64,000 nucleotides of DNA from positions 1,302,001-1,366,000 of the forward strand of contig JADJWA010000001.1 of assembly GCA_016716605.1 (NCBI GenBank), written 5' to 3'. The stretch's first letter is position 1, and every line of letters begins with the position of its first letter. Below are positions 1 through 9,100 of this stretch, one piece after another. The stretch is from Flavobacteriales bacterium (GTDB lineage Bacteria; Bacteroidota; Bacteroidia; Flavobacteriales_F; PHOS-HE28). Made by a program: the position numbers and the translations under genes. The notes below the pieces were generated by a model. The model worked only from the letters and a program-made list of their open reading frames with translations. It made no database searches and was not told the DNA's origin.

Positions 1-3000
1 CGGGCACCCGCCGTTGGCCGCGTGGCGGTACACGTAATTGCCCGATTGATCGATGCTCGGCAGCACTGTTCCCGAATGAGGCGTGACGCTGTTGAAGAAC
101 CACTGACCGCCCGTCATCGCGGTTGGCCCGAGCAGCGGGAATAGCGGTGTAGCGCCATCGGTCTCGCACAACGGAATGCTCGTTCCCACGCCAGCTTCAC
201 GGAAAGGCGTGATCGTTACCGTGAGCGCAGCCGTGGCCACCGGGCAACTGCCTGTGCCCGCCAACACGTATTCGTAGGTGCCCGGCAAACTTGTGCCTGG
301 CGTGAAGACCTGGCTCACGCTGGCGGTGCTCGGCAATGGGCCGCGCCAGGTTCCGCCCTCCTCCGGATTGCATCCGAGGAATAGGAGCATGTCGAACGCA
401 CCGTCATTGGAGCATTTCGTCACTGCGCCATTGCAGCCGGCATTGCCGGGAGTGCCAACGGCTACGGTCACATTGCTCGATGCTGAGCCGCAGCCGTTCG
501 TCACCGTGTAGGTGTACAAGCCGGGAGTGCTCACCCCGGGGGTGAAGGAGCCATTGAACGGCGGATTGCCCAACGAAGCAGGCCCTTCCCAAGTACCAAA
601 GGGATCGGGCGAGCAGCCCAGATAGTTGAAGAGATTCACCGTGGCGCCACCGGTGCAGAGCGAAGCCGGGCCTGGGCAACCGGCATTCGGCGCAGGATCC
701 ACGAAGACACTCACGAGGGCGGTGTCGTTCGCGCAAGGCGCGTTGCCCGCAACCACATACAGATAATCGCCTGGCGCGCTCGAGCCGGGCGTGAAAATCC
801 CGGAAGGGTGAGGCACCAAACCAGGCGCGAGCCAGAAGCCGTTGTTGTCCGGATTGCAGGTAAGGCCTGAGAAGAGCAGGAAGGGTGTTGAGTTGGTGCA
901 GGTACTCACTGATGCGTTGCAGCCTGCATTCGCGCGTGTTGTCACGCTCACCGTGAGTGATGCGGAGACCTGGGCGCAAGGTGGAGTGCCCGCGACCCTG
1001 TACTCATAGACGCCTTGTGCATCGAGCCCTGGCGTGAAGGTGGGGCCGTGGGGCGTGTTATTGAAGAACCATTGCCCACCGGCATCCGGATTGCCATTGA
1101 GCGCGGCTGTCATGTTGAAGGCCGGATCGTTGCTGCAAGCCTGAACAGCGTTGGGCAGGCCGGCGTTTGGACCATCCACCTCAGTGACCGTCACCGATGC
1201 GAACACGGTTGTACAGGGCGATGCTTGGTTGAAGACGTAGAAGAAGGTGGCGGGAAAGTGGATGGTAGGGTTGTAGCTCGGTGACGCGGGCGCTCCTCCT
1301 GGAGAATCACGACGCCACTGACCACCGGTCGGCTGCGGCGAGCACCCCAGATAATCGATCAGCGGAAATGAAGTGTTCTCCGTGCTGCAGAAGACAGCAG
1401 TGCCATCGCAGCCCGGATTCGCCGCCGGCGTCACGTTCACGGTCACCGTCGCAGAATCAGCAGCGCAGCTCAGCGCCCCCGTGAGGCGGTAACGGAACTG
1501 ATAGCTGCCGGGAGCGGCGACCTGCGTGGCGTTGAAGAACTGTCCGCTCAAAGCACCTGTGCTGTTCAAGTCGATCCACTGACCGCCCGGCTGGGGATTG
1601 CCGCCCAATCCATTGAAGAGGTTCACCGCGCTGTTGCTGCTGCATGCGGGCAGCGTGCCATCGGTGCCTGCATCGAGCAAGGCCACGATGATCACATCCA
1701 CATCCGCATGGTCGGCGGCGCAGCTTCCGATGCCTGGTACTTCATAGCGGAACTCGTAGGTCCCTGGCGGCAGGCTGCCGCAGTTGAAGAAGTTATCGCT
1801 GAGCTGGCCCGTGGGAGTGCCTTGTTCGGTCCACGTTCCATTCGGGTCGAAGCTGCCTGTGAGCACGGTGAAAAGATCCACGCTGGCTGTGCCTTGGCAT
1901 ATGGTGATGCTGCCATCGCCACCAGCGTTCGGTGCTGGATTGATCGTGACATTGATTGTGGCGCTAGCATTCGCACATGGCGCCGTGCCTGGAACCGTGT
2001 ACACATAATCGCCCGAAGCATCGGTCGCCGGATTCAAGAAGCCCGAATGCGCACCGCCCGGCCCGCCCCAGGTACCACCATTGTTCGGATTGCCACTGAG
2101 CTGCATGAACAGGTTCACCTGCCCTTGGTTGCTGCACCGTGTGATCGAACCTCCCGTGCCAGGGTTCGGCGCCGTGGTCACGCTCACCGTTACCACAGCG
2201 CTTGCCGCCAAGCATGGCGTCAATCCCGGCACCGTGTAGGTGTATCCACCTGGCGCGCTCTGCCCCGGCGTGAATGTGCCGCTATGCGCGGTTCCGTTCG
2301 GTCGTGTCCAGCTGCCACCGCCATCCGGATTGCCGCCGAGCACATTGATCAGATCGAAGGGCGCATCATTGCTGCAGGCCACCGTCGCGGCGTTGGTTCC
2401 GGCGTTGGGCGCCTGGTTCACGTTCACCGTCACGGAGCTTGTATCATTCACGCACGGCGACGTGGCGAGCACCACGTACTTGTAATTACCCGGCGCAGTG
2501 GTGCCCGGCGTGAAGGTGCCAGATACGGGCTGGTTCGCGGCATCGAGCCAAAGGCCCGTGCCATTCGGATTGCCGCCGAGCACGCCCAGCATATCGAAGG
2601 GCGCATTGGTGCTGCACACGGTGATGGTCCCGTTCACCCCGGCGTTCGGTGCGATAACGCGGGTCACCTGCACTACAGCGCTCAATGGGCCGCAGGGGCT
2701 GTCGCCTTGCACGGTATAGGTGTAGTTGCCGCCCGCTTGTGTGCCCGGTTGATAGGTGCCGTTGTGCGCACCGCCTCCAGGCGCTGTCCATGTGCCGCCG
2801 GTTTGCGGATTGCCGCCCAGCAGGCTGAAGAGATCAACCGCTGCATCGCTGCTGCACACCGTGATGCTGCCGTTGGTTCCAGGATTCGGCGGTGCAACCA
2901 CGTTCACAGTGACCGTGGCCGTCGCGGGCACGCATGGCGCCAGGCCCGTGACGGTATACGTGTAAACGCCCGGCGTGCTTGATGCGGGATTGAATGTCCC

Positions 3001-4560
3001 GCCAAAGGCCCCGCCGCCCGGAGCAGTCCACGTGCCTGTGGCATTCGGCGAGCCGCCGAGCAATCCGATGAGGCTGAACGATGCATCGTTTCCGCAAACG
3101 GTGATGCTGCCGCTGGTGCCTGCACTCGGCGCGGGATTCACGGTCACGTTGATCGTTGCTGCGGAGTTCGTGCATGGCGCAAGGCCCGCAACGGTGTAGG
3201 TGTAAGAGCCCGGCGGATCGCTCGCCGGATCGAAGGATCCATTGTGGGGTCCGCCTGGACCGGTCCAAGTGCCTCCGACATCCGGATTGCCCGTGAGCAG
3301 CGCGAAGAGATCCACGATCGGGTCGTTCGAGCACCGCGTGATGCTGGTTCCGGCACCGGCATTTGGTGCCGTGTTCACGACAACACCAACCGTGGCGCTG
3401 GTCGGAGCGCATGGCGGCACGCCTGTCACGGTGTAGGTATAAGTGCCCGGCAAACTGCTACCGGGGGTGAAGCTGCCCGAATGCGGGTTATTCAGCGGAT
3501 CTCGCCACGTGCCACCCACATTCGGGCTTCCGCCCAAGGCCGTGAACAGGTTGAAGACGCCATCGGTGGAGCAGAGTGTGATGCTGCCATTGGTCCCCGC
3601 ATCAGGCCGCTGGTTCACCGCGATCATGAGCGTCGAGGAAGCATCCGCGCACGGTCCAGTGCCTGCCACGGTGTACACATAGGCCCCAGCAGGATCGCTC
3701 GCTGGGTTGAACTGATTGCCATGCGGACCACCGGGACCCACCCAGCTTCCGCCGCCATCGGGCGTTCCGAGCAGTTGCGCCACCATGCTGAAGGGTGCAT
3801 CATCGCTGCATACCGTCATGCTGCGCGATTGGCCAGCATTGGGCGTGGTGGTTTGCAGCACCGTTACCGTGCTCACGGCTGAAGGACAAGGCGGCGCACC
3901 GGGCACCGTATAGGTGTACACACCGGGCGTTGATGTGCCGGGTGTATAGGTGCCCACTACGGGACCGCCGCCGGGACCTGTCCACGCGCCGGTGGGCTGC
4001 GGACTGCCGCCGAGCACGCTGAACAGTTGAAAGGCAGCATCGTTGCTGCATACGCTTGTACTTCCGCTCGTGCCCGCGTTGGCCGGCTGGTTCACCGTAA
4101 CGATCACCGTGGCCGATGCATTCGCGCAAGGCGGGGTGCCGGTGACCGAATAGGTATACGTGCCTGCTGGATCCGATGCCGGATTGAAGGTGCCGCTGTG
4201 GGCTCCGCCCGGACCCGTCCACGATCCTCCGGGATCAGGTGACCCTCCGAGGAAATTAATCAGCGCCGCAGATGATCCAGTCGCACAGAACGTGGCCGTT
4301 CCATTCGTGCCCGCGTTCGGCGCCTGCACCTTGGTCACGGTCACCGTGGCGCTGGCATCCGGGCAAGGAGCGGTGCCCGCATGCGTATAGGTGTAAACGC
4401 CGCCGGGGTCGTTGGTCGGGACGAATGTTCCGCTGTGCGGCGCACCACCGGGAGCAGTCCAAGCTCCCCCCGCATCGGGTGAATCACCAAGCAGGTTGAA
4501 GAGATTCACATTCGCCCCGTTCGAGCAAACCGTGCTATTGCCGTTGGTGCCCGGCCATGG
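1..4560 (-). repeat. Array of 19+ tandem ~240-bp coding repeats in the CUB giant protein
   Basis: Nineteen units were counted by their N-A-G ... C-S openings. The units are diverged at DNA level. Four of them (14, 16, 17 and 18, counting from the N-terminus) carry an extra matched pair of cysteines (N-A-G-C and L-x-C-x-P). Confidence 0.8.
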
Positions 4561-5001
4561 TGTGGTGACGATGCGCGCGAACCAGCCCGCAGCATTGCCC
4601 ACCGCGTCGCTCCGCCAACGGAAGGTGAGGCAACCCGAAGCATCAGAACTGGTGAAGGTGAGGCCGGCGAGTGAGTTCGTGCTGGTGCCGGCATTGAGCA
4701 ATGGGCCAAGGATGCCCACGCCGTCGAAGACCTCCAATTGGTCGCCTGGAGGCAGGCCGCCCGCGATATTCCATGTGATGAACCGGACCGAAGTGGACGG
4801 ACCGGATCCTGCGCCACCGGTTGGACAGATGGTGACAGTGACATCCTCATTATTGCCGTAGTTGCCGGCGCCGCCGCCCGAGTCATAGAACTCCCCCGTG
4901 CAGGCGTCGAATTGCTGATCCTGATCAGCGATGCACACCTGGCCAGCGGCGTCCATGGCTCCAGAGAGCAGCAGAGCTCCGAGCATCAGGCGCGTAGTCA
5001 T
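1..5001 (-). CDS. Giant CUB-domain repeat protein, T9SS surface adhesin type (C-terminus off the left edge)
   Basis: The frame is open from ATG at 5001 to the window edge (1667 codons). The N-terminus MTTRLMLGALLLSGAMDAAGQ looks like a signal peptide. It is followed by a CUB-like domain (roughly residues 22-140), with a Cys at each end and a FYDSGG...GNYGNNE motif. From about residue 148 there are at least 19 tandem units of about 80 aa. Each has the pattern P-N-A-G-(T)-(N)-G-(S)-I-(T)-x-C-S-x-D ... LGG-x-P ... GG-x-W ... GTF-x-P ... PG-x-Y-x-Y-x-V-x-G-x-x-PC, with two conserved cysteines. Units of this kind are typical of large T9SS-exported proteins. The sorting domain, if present, lies outside the window. 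The gene follows a PorP/SprF gene on the same strand after a 193-nt gap. A surface adhesin role is inferred; no enzymatic domain is visible. Confidence 0.85.
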   Translation of the reverse strand, partial: MTTRLMLGALLLSGAMDAAGQVCIADQDQQFDACTGEFYDSGGGAGNYGNNEDVTVTICPTGGAGSGPSTSVRFITWNIAGGLPPGDQLEVFDGVGILGPLLNAGTSTNSLAGLTFTSSDASGCLTFRWRSDAVGNAAGWFARIVTTPWPGTNGNSTVCSNGANVNLFNLLGDSPDAGGAWTAPGGAPHSGTFVPTNDPGGVYTYTHAGTAPCPDASATVTVTKVQAPNAGTNGTATFCATGSSAALINFLGGSPDPGGSWTGPGGAHSGTFNPASDPAGTYTYSVTGTPPCANASATVIVTVNQPANAGTSGSTSVCSNDAAFQLFSVLGGSPQPTGAWTGPGGGPVVGTYTPGTSTPGVYTYTVPGAPPCPSAVSTVTVLQTTTPNAGQSRSMTVCSDDAPFSMVAQLLGTPDGGGSWVGPGGPHGNQFNPASDPAGAYVYTVAGTGPCADASSTLMIAVNQRPDAGTNGSITLCSTDGVFNLFTALGGSPNVGGTWRDPLNNPHSGSFTPGSSLPGTYTYTVTGVPPCAPTSATVGVVVNTAPNAGAGTSITRCSNDPIVDLFALLTGNPDVGGTWTGPGGPHNGSFDPASDPPGSYTYTVAGLAPCTNSAATINVTVNPAPSAGTSGSITVCGNDASFSLIGLLGGSPNATGTWTAPGGGAFGGTFNPASSTPGVYTYTVTGLAPCVPATATVTVNVVAPPNPGTNGSITVCSSDAAVDLFSLLGGNPQTGGTWTAPGGGAHNGTYQPGTQAGGNYTYTVQGDSPCGPLSAVVQVTRVIAPNAGVNGTITVCSTNAPFDMLGVLGGNPNGTGLWLDAANQPVSGTFTPGTTAPGNYKYVVLATSPCVNDTSSVTVNVNQAPNAGTNAATVACSNDAPFDLINVLGGNPDGGGSWTRPNGTAHSGTFTPGQSAPGGYTYTVPGLTPCLAASAVVTVSVTTAPNPGTGGSITRCSNQGQVNLFMQLSGNPNNGGTWGGPGGAHSGFLNPATDASGDYVYTVPGTAPCANASATINVTINPAPNAGGDGSITICQGTASVDLFTVLTGSFDPNGTWTEQGTPTGQLSDNFFNCGSLPPGTYEFRYEVPGIGSCAADHADVDVIIVALLDAGTDGTLPACSSNSAVNLFNGLGGNPQPGGQWIDLNSTGALSGQFFNATQVAAPGSYQFRYRLTGALSCAADSATVTVNVTPAANPGCDGTAVFCSTENTSFPLIDYLGCSPQPTGGQWRRDSPGGAPASPSYNPTIHFPATFFYVFNQASPCTTVFASVTVTEVDGPNAGLPNAVQACSNDPAFNMTAALNGNPDAGGQWFFNNTPHGPTFTPGLDAQGVYEYRVAGTPPCAQVSASLTVSVTTRANAGCNASVSTCTNSTPFLLFSGLTCNPDNNGFWLAPGLVPHPSGIFTPGSSAPGDYLYVVAGNAPCANDTALVSVFVDPAPNAGCPGPASLCTGGATVNLFNYLGCSPDPFGTWEGPASLGNPPFNGSFTPGVSTPGLYTYTVTNGCGSASSNVTVAVGTPGNAGCNGAVTKCSNDGAFDMLLFLGCNPEEGGTWRGPLPSTASVSQVFTPGTSLPGTYEYVLAGTGSCPVATAALTVTITPFREAGVGTSIPLCETDGATPLFPLLGPTAMTGGQWFFNSVTPHSGTVLPSIDQSGNYVYRHAANGGCP

Positions 5002-5060
5002 ACTGGATAGGAAGTTCAAGGTGCCCAAGGGAGTGCCCAGCGGTTTCGCGAAAAGGGGCC

Positions 5061-5068
5061 GCAAAGTA
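5061..5068 (-). promoter_or_regulatory. Possible -7 promoter box for the CUB giant gene
   Basis: TACTTTGC lies 59 nt upstream of the ATG at 5001 on the minus strand and resembles the Bacteroidota -7 box TAnnTTTG. No correctly spaced -33 TTTG was found; a TTTG lies 26 nt further upstream, at 5095-5098. Confidence 0.35.
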
Positions 5069-5099
5069 CGGCAGTATAGCCCTGCAGGGTCAAGCAAAG

Positions 5100-5131
5100 G
5101 CCCGTCGCTCTAGGGCTTATCGACCACGGGC
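5100..5131 (-). terminator. Possible hairpin between porP-like gene and CUB giant gene
   Basis: GCCCGT (5100-5105) and ACGGGC (5126-5131) form a 6-bp stem with a 20-nt loop, about 64 nt past the stop codon of the upstream PorP/SprF gene. A short CTTT follows in the minus-strand direction. It is weak. If real, it would separate the CUB giant gene from the upstream genes, which fits a separate -7 box at 5061-5068. Confidence 0.25.
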
Positions 5132-5194
5132 TGCGTCGAGTCGACGAAACCAGCGTTGCGTGCACCTGCGCTGGACGCGCCGCCGGCGTTGCAG

Positions 5195-6112
5195 TTACTC
5201 CGCTGGGCGCTCCCGGCCTTGCTTCTGTATGGTCACGGCCAGGGTCACCTCGTGCGTGCCCGTGCTGTAGTTGCGCAGGTTGCTGGTGATCACATCGTAG
5301 CTGTAGCCGAACTGGAATTGCTTCTTATGCCAGTAGCCGATCATCGCGCACCAAGCATCGTTGGTGCGGTAGCCGGCGCCGATCCACACGGTCTCCTTGT
5401 AGCGGACGGTCAGGTTCACATCGAGCTTCATCGGCACGGGGGCAACGTACTTCAGCATGAAGCTTGGCTCGATCCGGAAATCCTCTCCTACAGGCAGTCG
5501 ATACCCCCCCATGGCGTAGTAGTGCCGCTCCATGCGGCTGAGCGTGCCGGTGTTCTCATGCAGGAACTTCACTTCGGTGTTGAGCAATTGCGGCGCAGCT
5601 GCCCCGACCCAGAAACGCGGGTGGTGCAGCAGGAAGGAGAAAGTAGCGTCGGGCTTCACTTCGCCGCGCAGCTGATCGTCGAGCGCCGGGTCGCCTTGAT
5701 CGCGGAAGGTGATCTTCGATCCATCAATCAAGAATTGCAGCATGCCGAAGCCGAGGCCGAAGCCGAGCTTGAGCTCCTCAGTGATGGGGATGTGGTAGGC
5801 ATAGCTCAGCTGAAAGCCCGTGCGACGCGTAGGGCCCACGTGATCGGTATAGAGGTACCCGCCCACCCCCATGCGCCTGCCAATGGCCGAATGGCCGCTC
5901 AGTGTGAAGGTGCGCGGCGCATCCTGCACGCCCACCCATTGGTAGCGGTGGCCGCTGCGCAGCTCGAAGGCCGCGCGGCTGCCTGCCACGGCCTGGTTGA
6001 AGATGTAGTCGTTGTGCATGTACTGCGTGAGCTGCGGCAGTTGCTGGGCATGCGTGGGCAATGCGGCCATGAGCACCGCGGCGATCAGGAACAGGAGGCG
6101 GAGGTTCTTCAT
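5195..6112 (-). CDS. PorP/SprF family type IX secretion outer-membrane protein
   Basis: This 305-aa protein has a signal peptide (MKNLRLLFLIAAVLMAALPTHA) followed by the family opening QxxxLTQYMHNDYIFNQAVAGSR. The HRYQWVGVQDAPRTF segment and the C-terminal region FQFGYSYDVITSNLRNYSTGTHEV are also typical of PorP/SprF barrels. Members of this family are usually encoded next to giant T9SS type B substrates; SprF is needed for SprB export in Flavobacterium johnsoniae. Its start lies 4 nt after the stop of the SprB-like giant gene (6117), so the two are probably co-transcribed. A role as outer-membrane partner or anchor for the neighbouring giant protein is inferred from family and context. Confidence 0.9.
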   Translation of the reverse strand: MKNLRLLFLIAAVLMAALPTHAQQLPQLTQYMHNDYIFNQAVAGSRAAFELRSGHRYQWVGVQDAPRTFTLSGHSAIGRRMGVGGYLYTDHVGPTRRTGFQLSYAYHIPITEELKLGFGLGFGMLQFLIDGSKITFRDQGDPALDDQLRGEVKPDATFSFLLHHPRFWVGAAAPQLLNTEVKFLHENTGTLSRMERHYYAMGGYRLPVGEDFRIEPSFMLKYVAPVPMKLDVNLTVRYKETVWIGAGYRTNDAWCAMIGYWHKKQFQFGYSYDVITSNLRNYSTGTHEVTLAVTIQKQGRERPAE

Positions 6113-6116
6113 GGCT

Positions 6117-9100
6117 TCAGCGGATCACGGTGAGCGGACCGGTGTAAGGGTCGGGGAAGCGCGGGTCGTTGAGCTTGATCACGTAGTAGTAGGTGCCGAC
6201 CGGAACAAAGCCGCCCGAATAGCGGCCGTCCCACGGAGTCTTGTAGCCCACGCTGCGGAACAGCATGTCGCCCCAACGATTGTAGATCTCCACCTCGCAC
6301 TCCGGGAAGAGGTCGATGTAGTCGATCACCCAAGCGTCGTTCCAACCATCGCCGTTCGGTGTGAAGCCGTTGGTGATGACCACTTCGGGCACAACCGTGA
6401 CCAGCACTGAGTCCAGGGCGACGCAACCGTTGGGAGCAGTGACCAGCACCGTGAACCATGTGGTCTCCGATGGATCGGCAATCGGGTCGGCGATGCTGGC
6501 ATTGTTCAGCAGCGAATCGGGCTGCCAGAGGTAGGTCGATCCTGCAGGGCCCGTGGGCGCTCCGCCAAGCTGAGCGGTCTCACTGAGGAAGATCACCTGG
6601 TCCGGACCCGCATCGGCGATGGGCAGGTCGAGGATGGTGACGGTGACCTGATCGCTGTCTGAGCATGGGCCATCGCTCACGGTGAGCGTGAAGGTGTAGC
6701 TGCCAGGCGCGAGGCCGCCCAGATCGAGCACAGGTGATCCGCTGATCAGTTCGCCCTGATCATCGAACCAGGCATAGTTCACCGCACCCGTGCTGTTGGT
6801 GCCATCAAGGGTTACGCCCACACCAGAGCATTCGGTCTGGTCCGAACCGGCATCCGCGACCACTGTCGCGAGCGCACCCACATCAACCGTGACCGAGGTG
6901 GTGCAGCCGTTGTCATCCGTGATGGTGAGCGTATAGCTGCCCGGAGCCAGGTTGCTGATGTCCTCATTGGCTGAACTGAATCCGCCGGGACCGTTCCATC
7001 CGAAGGTGTAGCCCGGCGTACCTCCGCTCGCGGTCACGCTGATCGCTCCGTCGCTCGCGGTCGCGCAGCTCGCATCCACCACTTGATCCACGACGACATT
7101 GAGCGTTGGCGGCTCCGTGATGTCATAGCTGAACACCTGGCTGCAGCCCACACCGTCCGTGATCGTGACCGTATAGGTGCCGGGGCAGAGCGCGGTGGCC
7201 GATGCATTGCCCTGGCCGTTCGGCGGAACCGGGTCCCAGGCGTAGCTGTATGCGCCGATGCCGCCCGTCGGGTCCAGCACGATGCTGCCGTCGCAATCGC
7301 CGTTGCACTGCACGTTGGTCACCGTGGCATTGTCGGTGATTAAGGTGTAGGGCAGCACGGTGAAGGCGTAGGTGGTGTCGCAGCCCAGCGCATCGGTGAT
7401 CGTCACGGTATTCGTTCCTGCGCAGAGCCCGCCCACGGTGGTCACATCCTGCGCGATGAGGTTGCCAACGGGATCGCGCCAATCGATGGCGTAGGGCTCA
7501 GCCCCGCCGCTGGGCGTAATCGATGCGGTGCCATCGCAAGGGCCGAAGCAGGTCTCGTTCGTCCACAGCAGGTTGGCCTCGATCGCATCGCCCTGGGTGA
7601 TGGTGAAGGGCACATTGAGCAGGCAGCCGTTCGCATCCGTGACATTCAGCGTGTAATCACCTGCGCACAGGTTGCTCACGTCGAGTGTGTCTTGCGCGAT
7701 CGTATTCCCGACCGCATCGAGCCAGTTGATCGCGTAAGGCGCAACACCTCCGTTGATGGTCGCGGTCGCGGTGCCCTCGCAATCGCCGTAGCAGAGGTTG
7801 CCGGTGGTGGCCACTTGCGCCAGGAGCACCGGCGGATCAACTAGCGTAAAGGTCTCGGACAAGGTGCAACCATTGGCATCGGTCACGGTCACCGTCCAAT
7901 CGCCGGCGCAGAGGCCCGTGATCGTGGGCTGCGTGGGGTCGCCCGGAGGCGCTGGGCTCCAGAGGTAGGTGTAGGCCTGAATGCCACCTGTGACCACCAC
8001 GGCGATGGCCCCGTCGCATGCGCTGTTGCAGGTGATGGGCGTTATCGTGTCCGTGATGCTGAGCGGCTGCGGCTCCAGGATCAGCACATCCTGTGTGATC
8101 GAGCAGCCCGCCGAATCGGTGATGGTGACGCTGATCTGTCCGGCGCAGAGACCCGTGATGGTCGGCGTGGTCTCAGCGCTCGGCTGCCAGAGGATCTCGT
8201 ATGGCGCTTGTCCGCCGCTTGGGCCTACGGTCGCCGTGCCATCGCAGAAGCCCGCGCAGGTGGCTGGCGTGGTGCTCAGGTTGGCTAAGATGGGATCCGG
8301 CTCCGTGACGAAGGCCGTGTCGATGGTGATGCAGCCGGTGCCGTTGGTGACCTGCACGAGGTAGAGGCCCGCGCACAGGTTGCTCAGGGTGTTGCCCGGC
8401 TCGTTCAGGTCGTTGCCGCTCGCATCGAACCAAGCTGTGCTACATGGGGGCTGAGAGCAGGTGTAGTCAACGCTCACAGTGCCGTCGCAATCGCCGGGGC
8501 AGCTGGTGATGCCATCGGACATGGTGAGCTGCTCGCCATCGGCATCGCTGATCGCCAAGAGCTGCGTGATGCTGCATCCGTTGGCGTCGGTGATGATGGC
8601 ATCGTAGAGTCCCGCGCACAGGTCAACGATCGTATCCCCTGTTCCTATGATCGAGGCACCGCTCAGCCAGGTGATGAAATAGGGCGCCGTGCCGCCGCTC
8701 GCCGCAACGGTCGCTGTGCCATTGCAAAGACTGCATTCGCTCAGGGTGGTGCTCAGGACCGCTTGCAGGGGTTGCGGCTCATTCACCGCATAGTCCTGCG
8801 TGGCGCTGCATCCGCTCGCATCCGTCACGGTCAGCGTGTAGGTGCCGGGGCAGAGATTCGTGATCGTTGGTGTGCCCTGCCCGTTCGCATTCGGTGACCA
8901 AGCATAGCTGTAGGGCTGCGTGCCGCCCGTGGCGATTACGGTGACCGATCCATTGCAATCGCCAGTGCACAGCACATCCTGCACGGTAGCGCTGAAATCA
9001 AGCGGCTGCGGCTCAGTGATGAGCACTTGCACGGTCGTATCGCAACCGGTGGAATCGGTGATGAGCACATCGTAAACGCCGGCGCAAAGGCCGGTGACCT

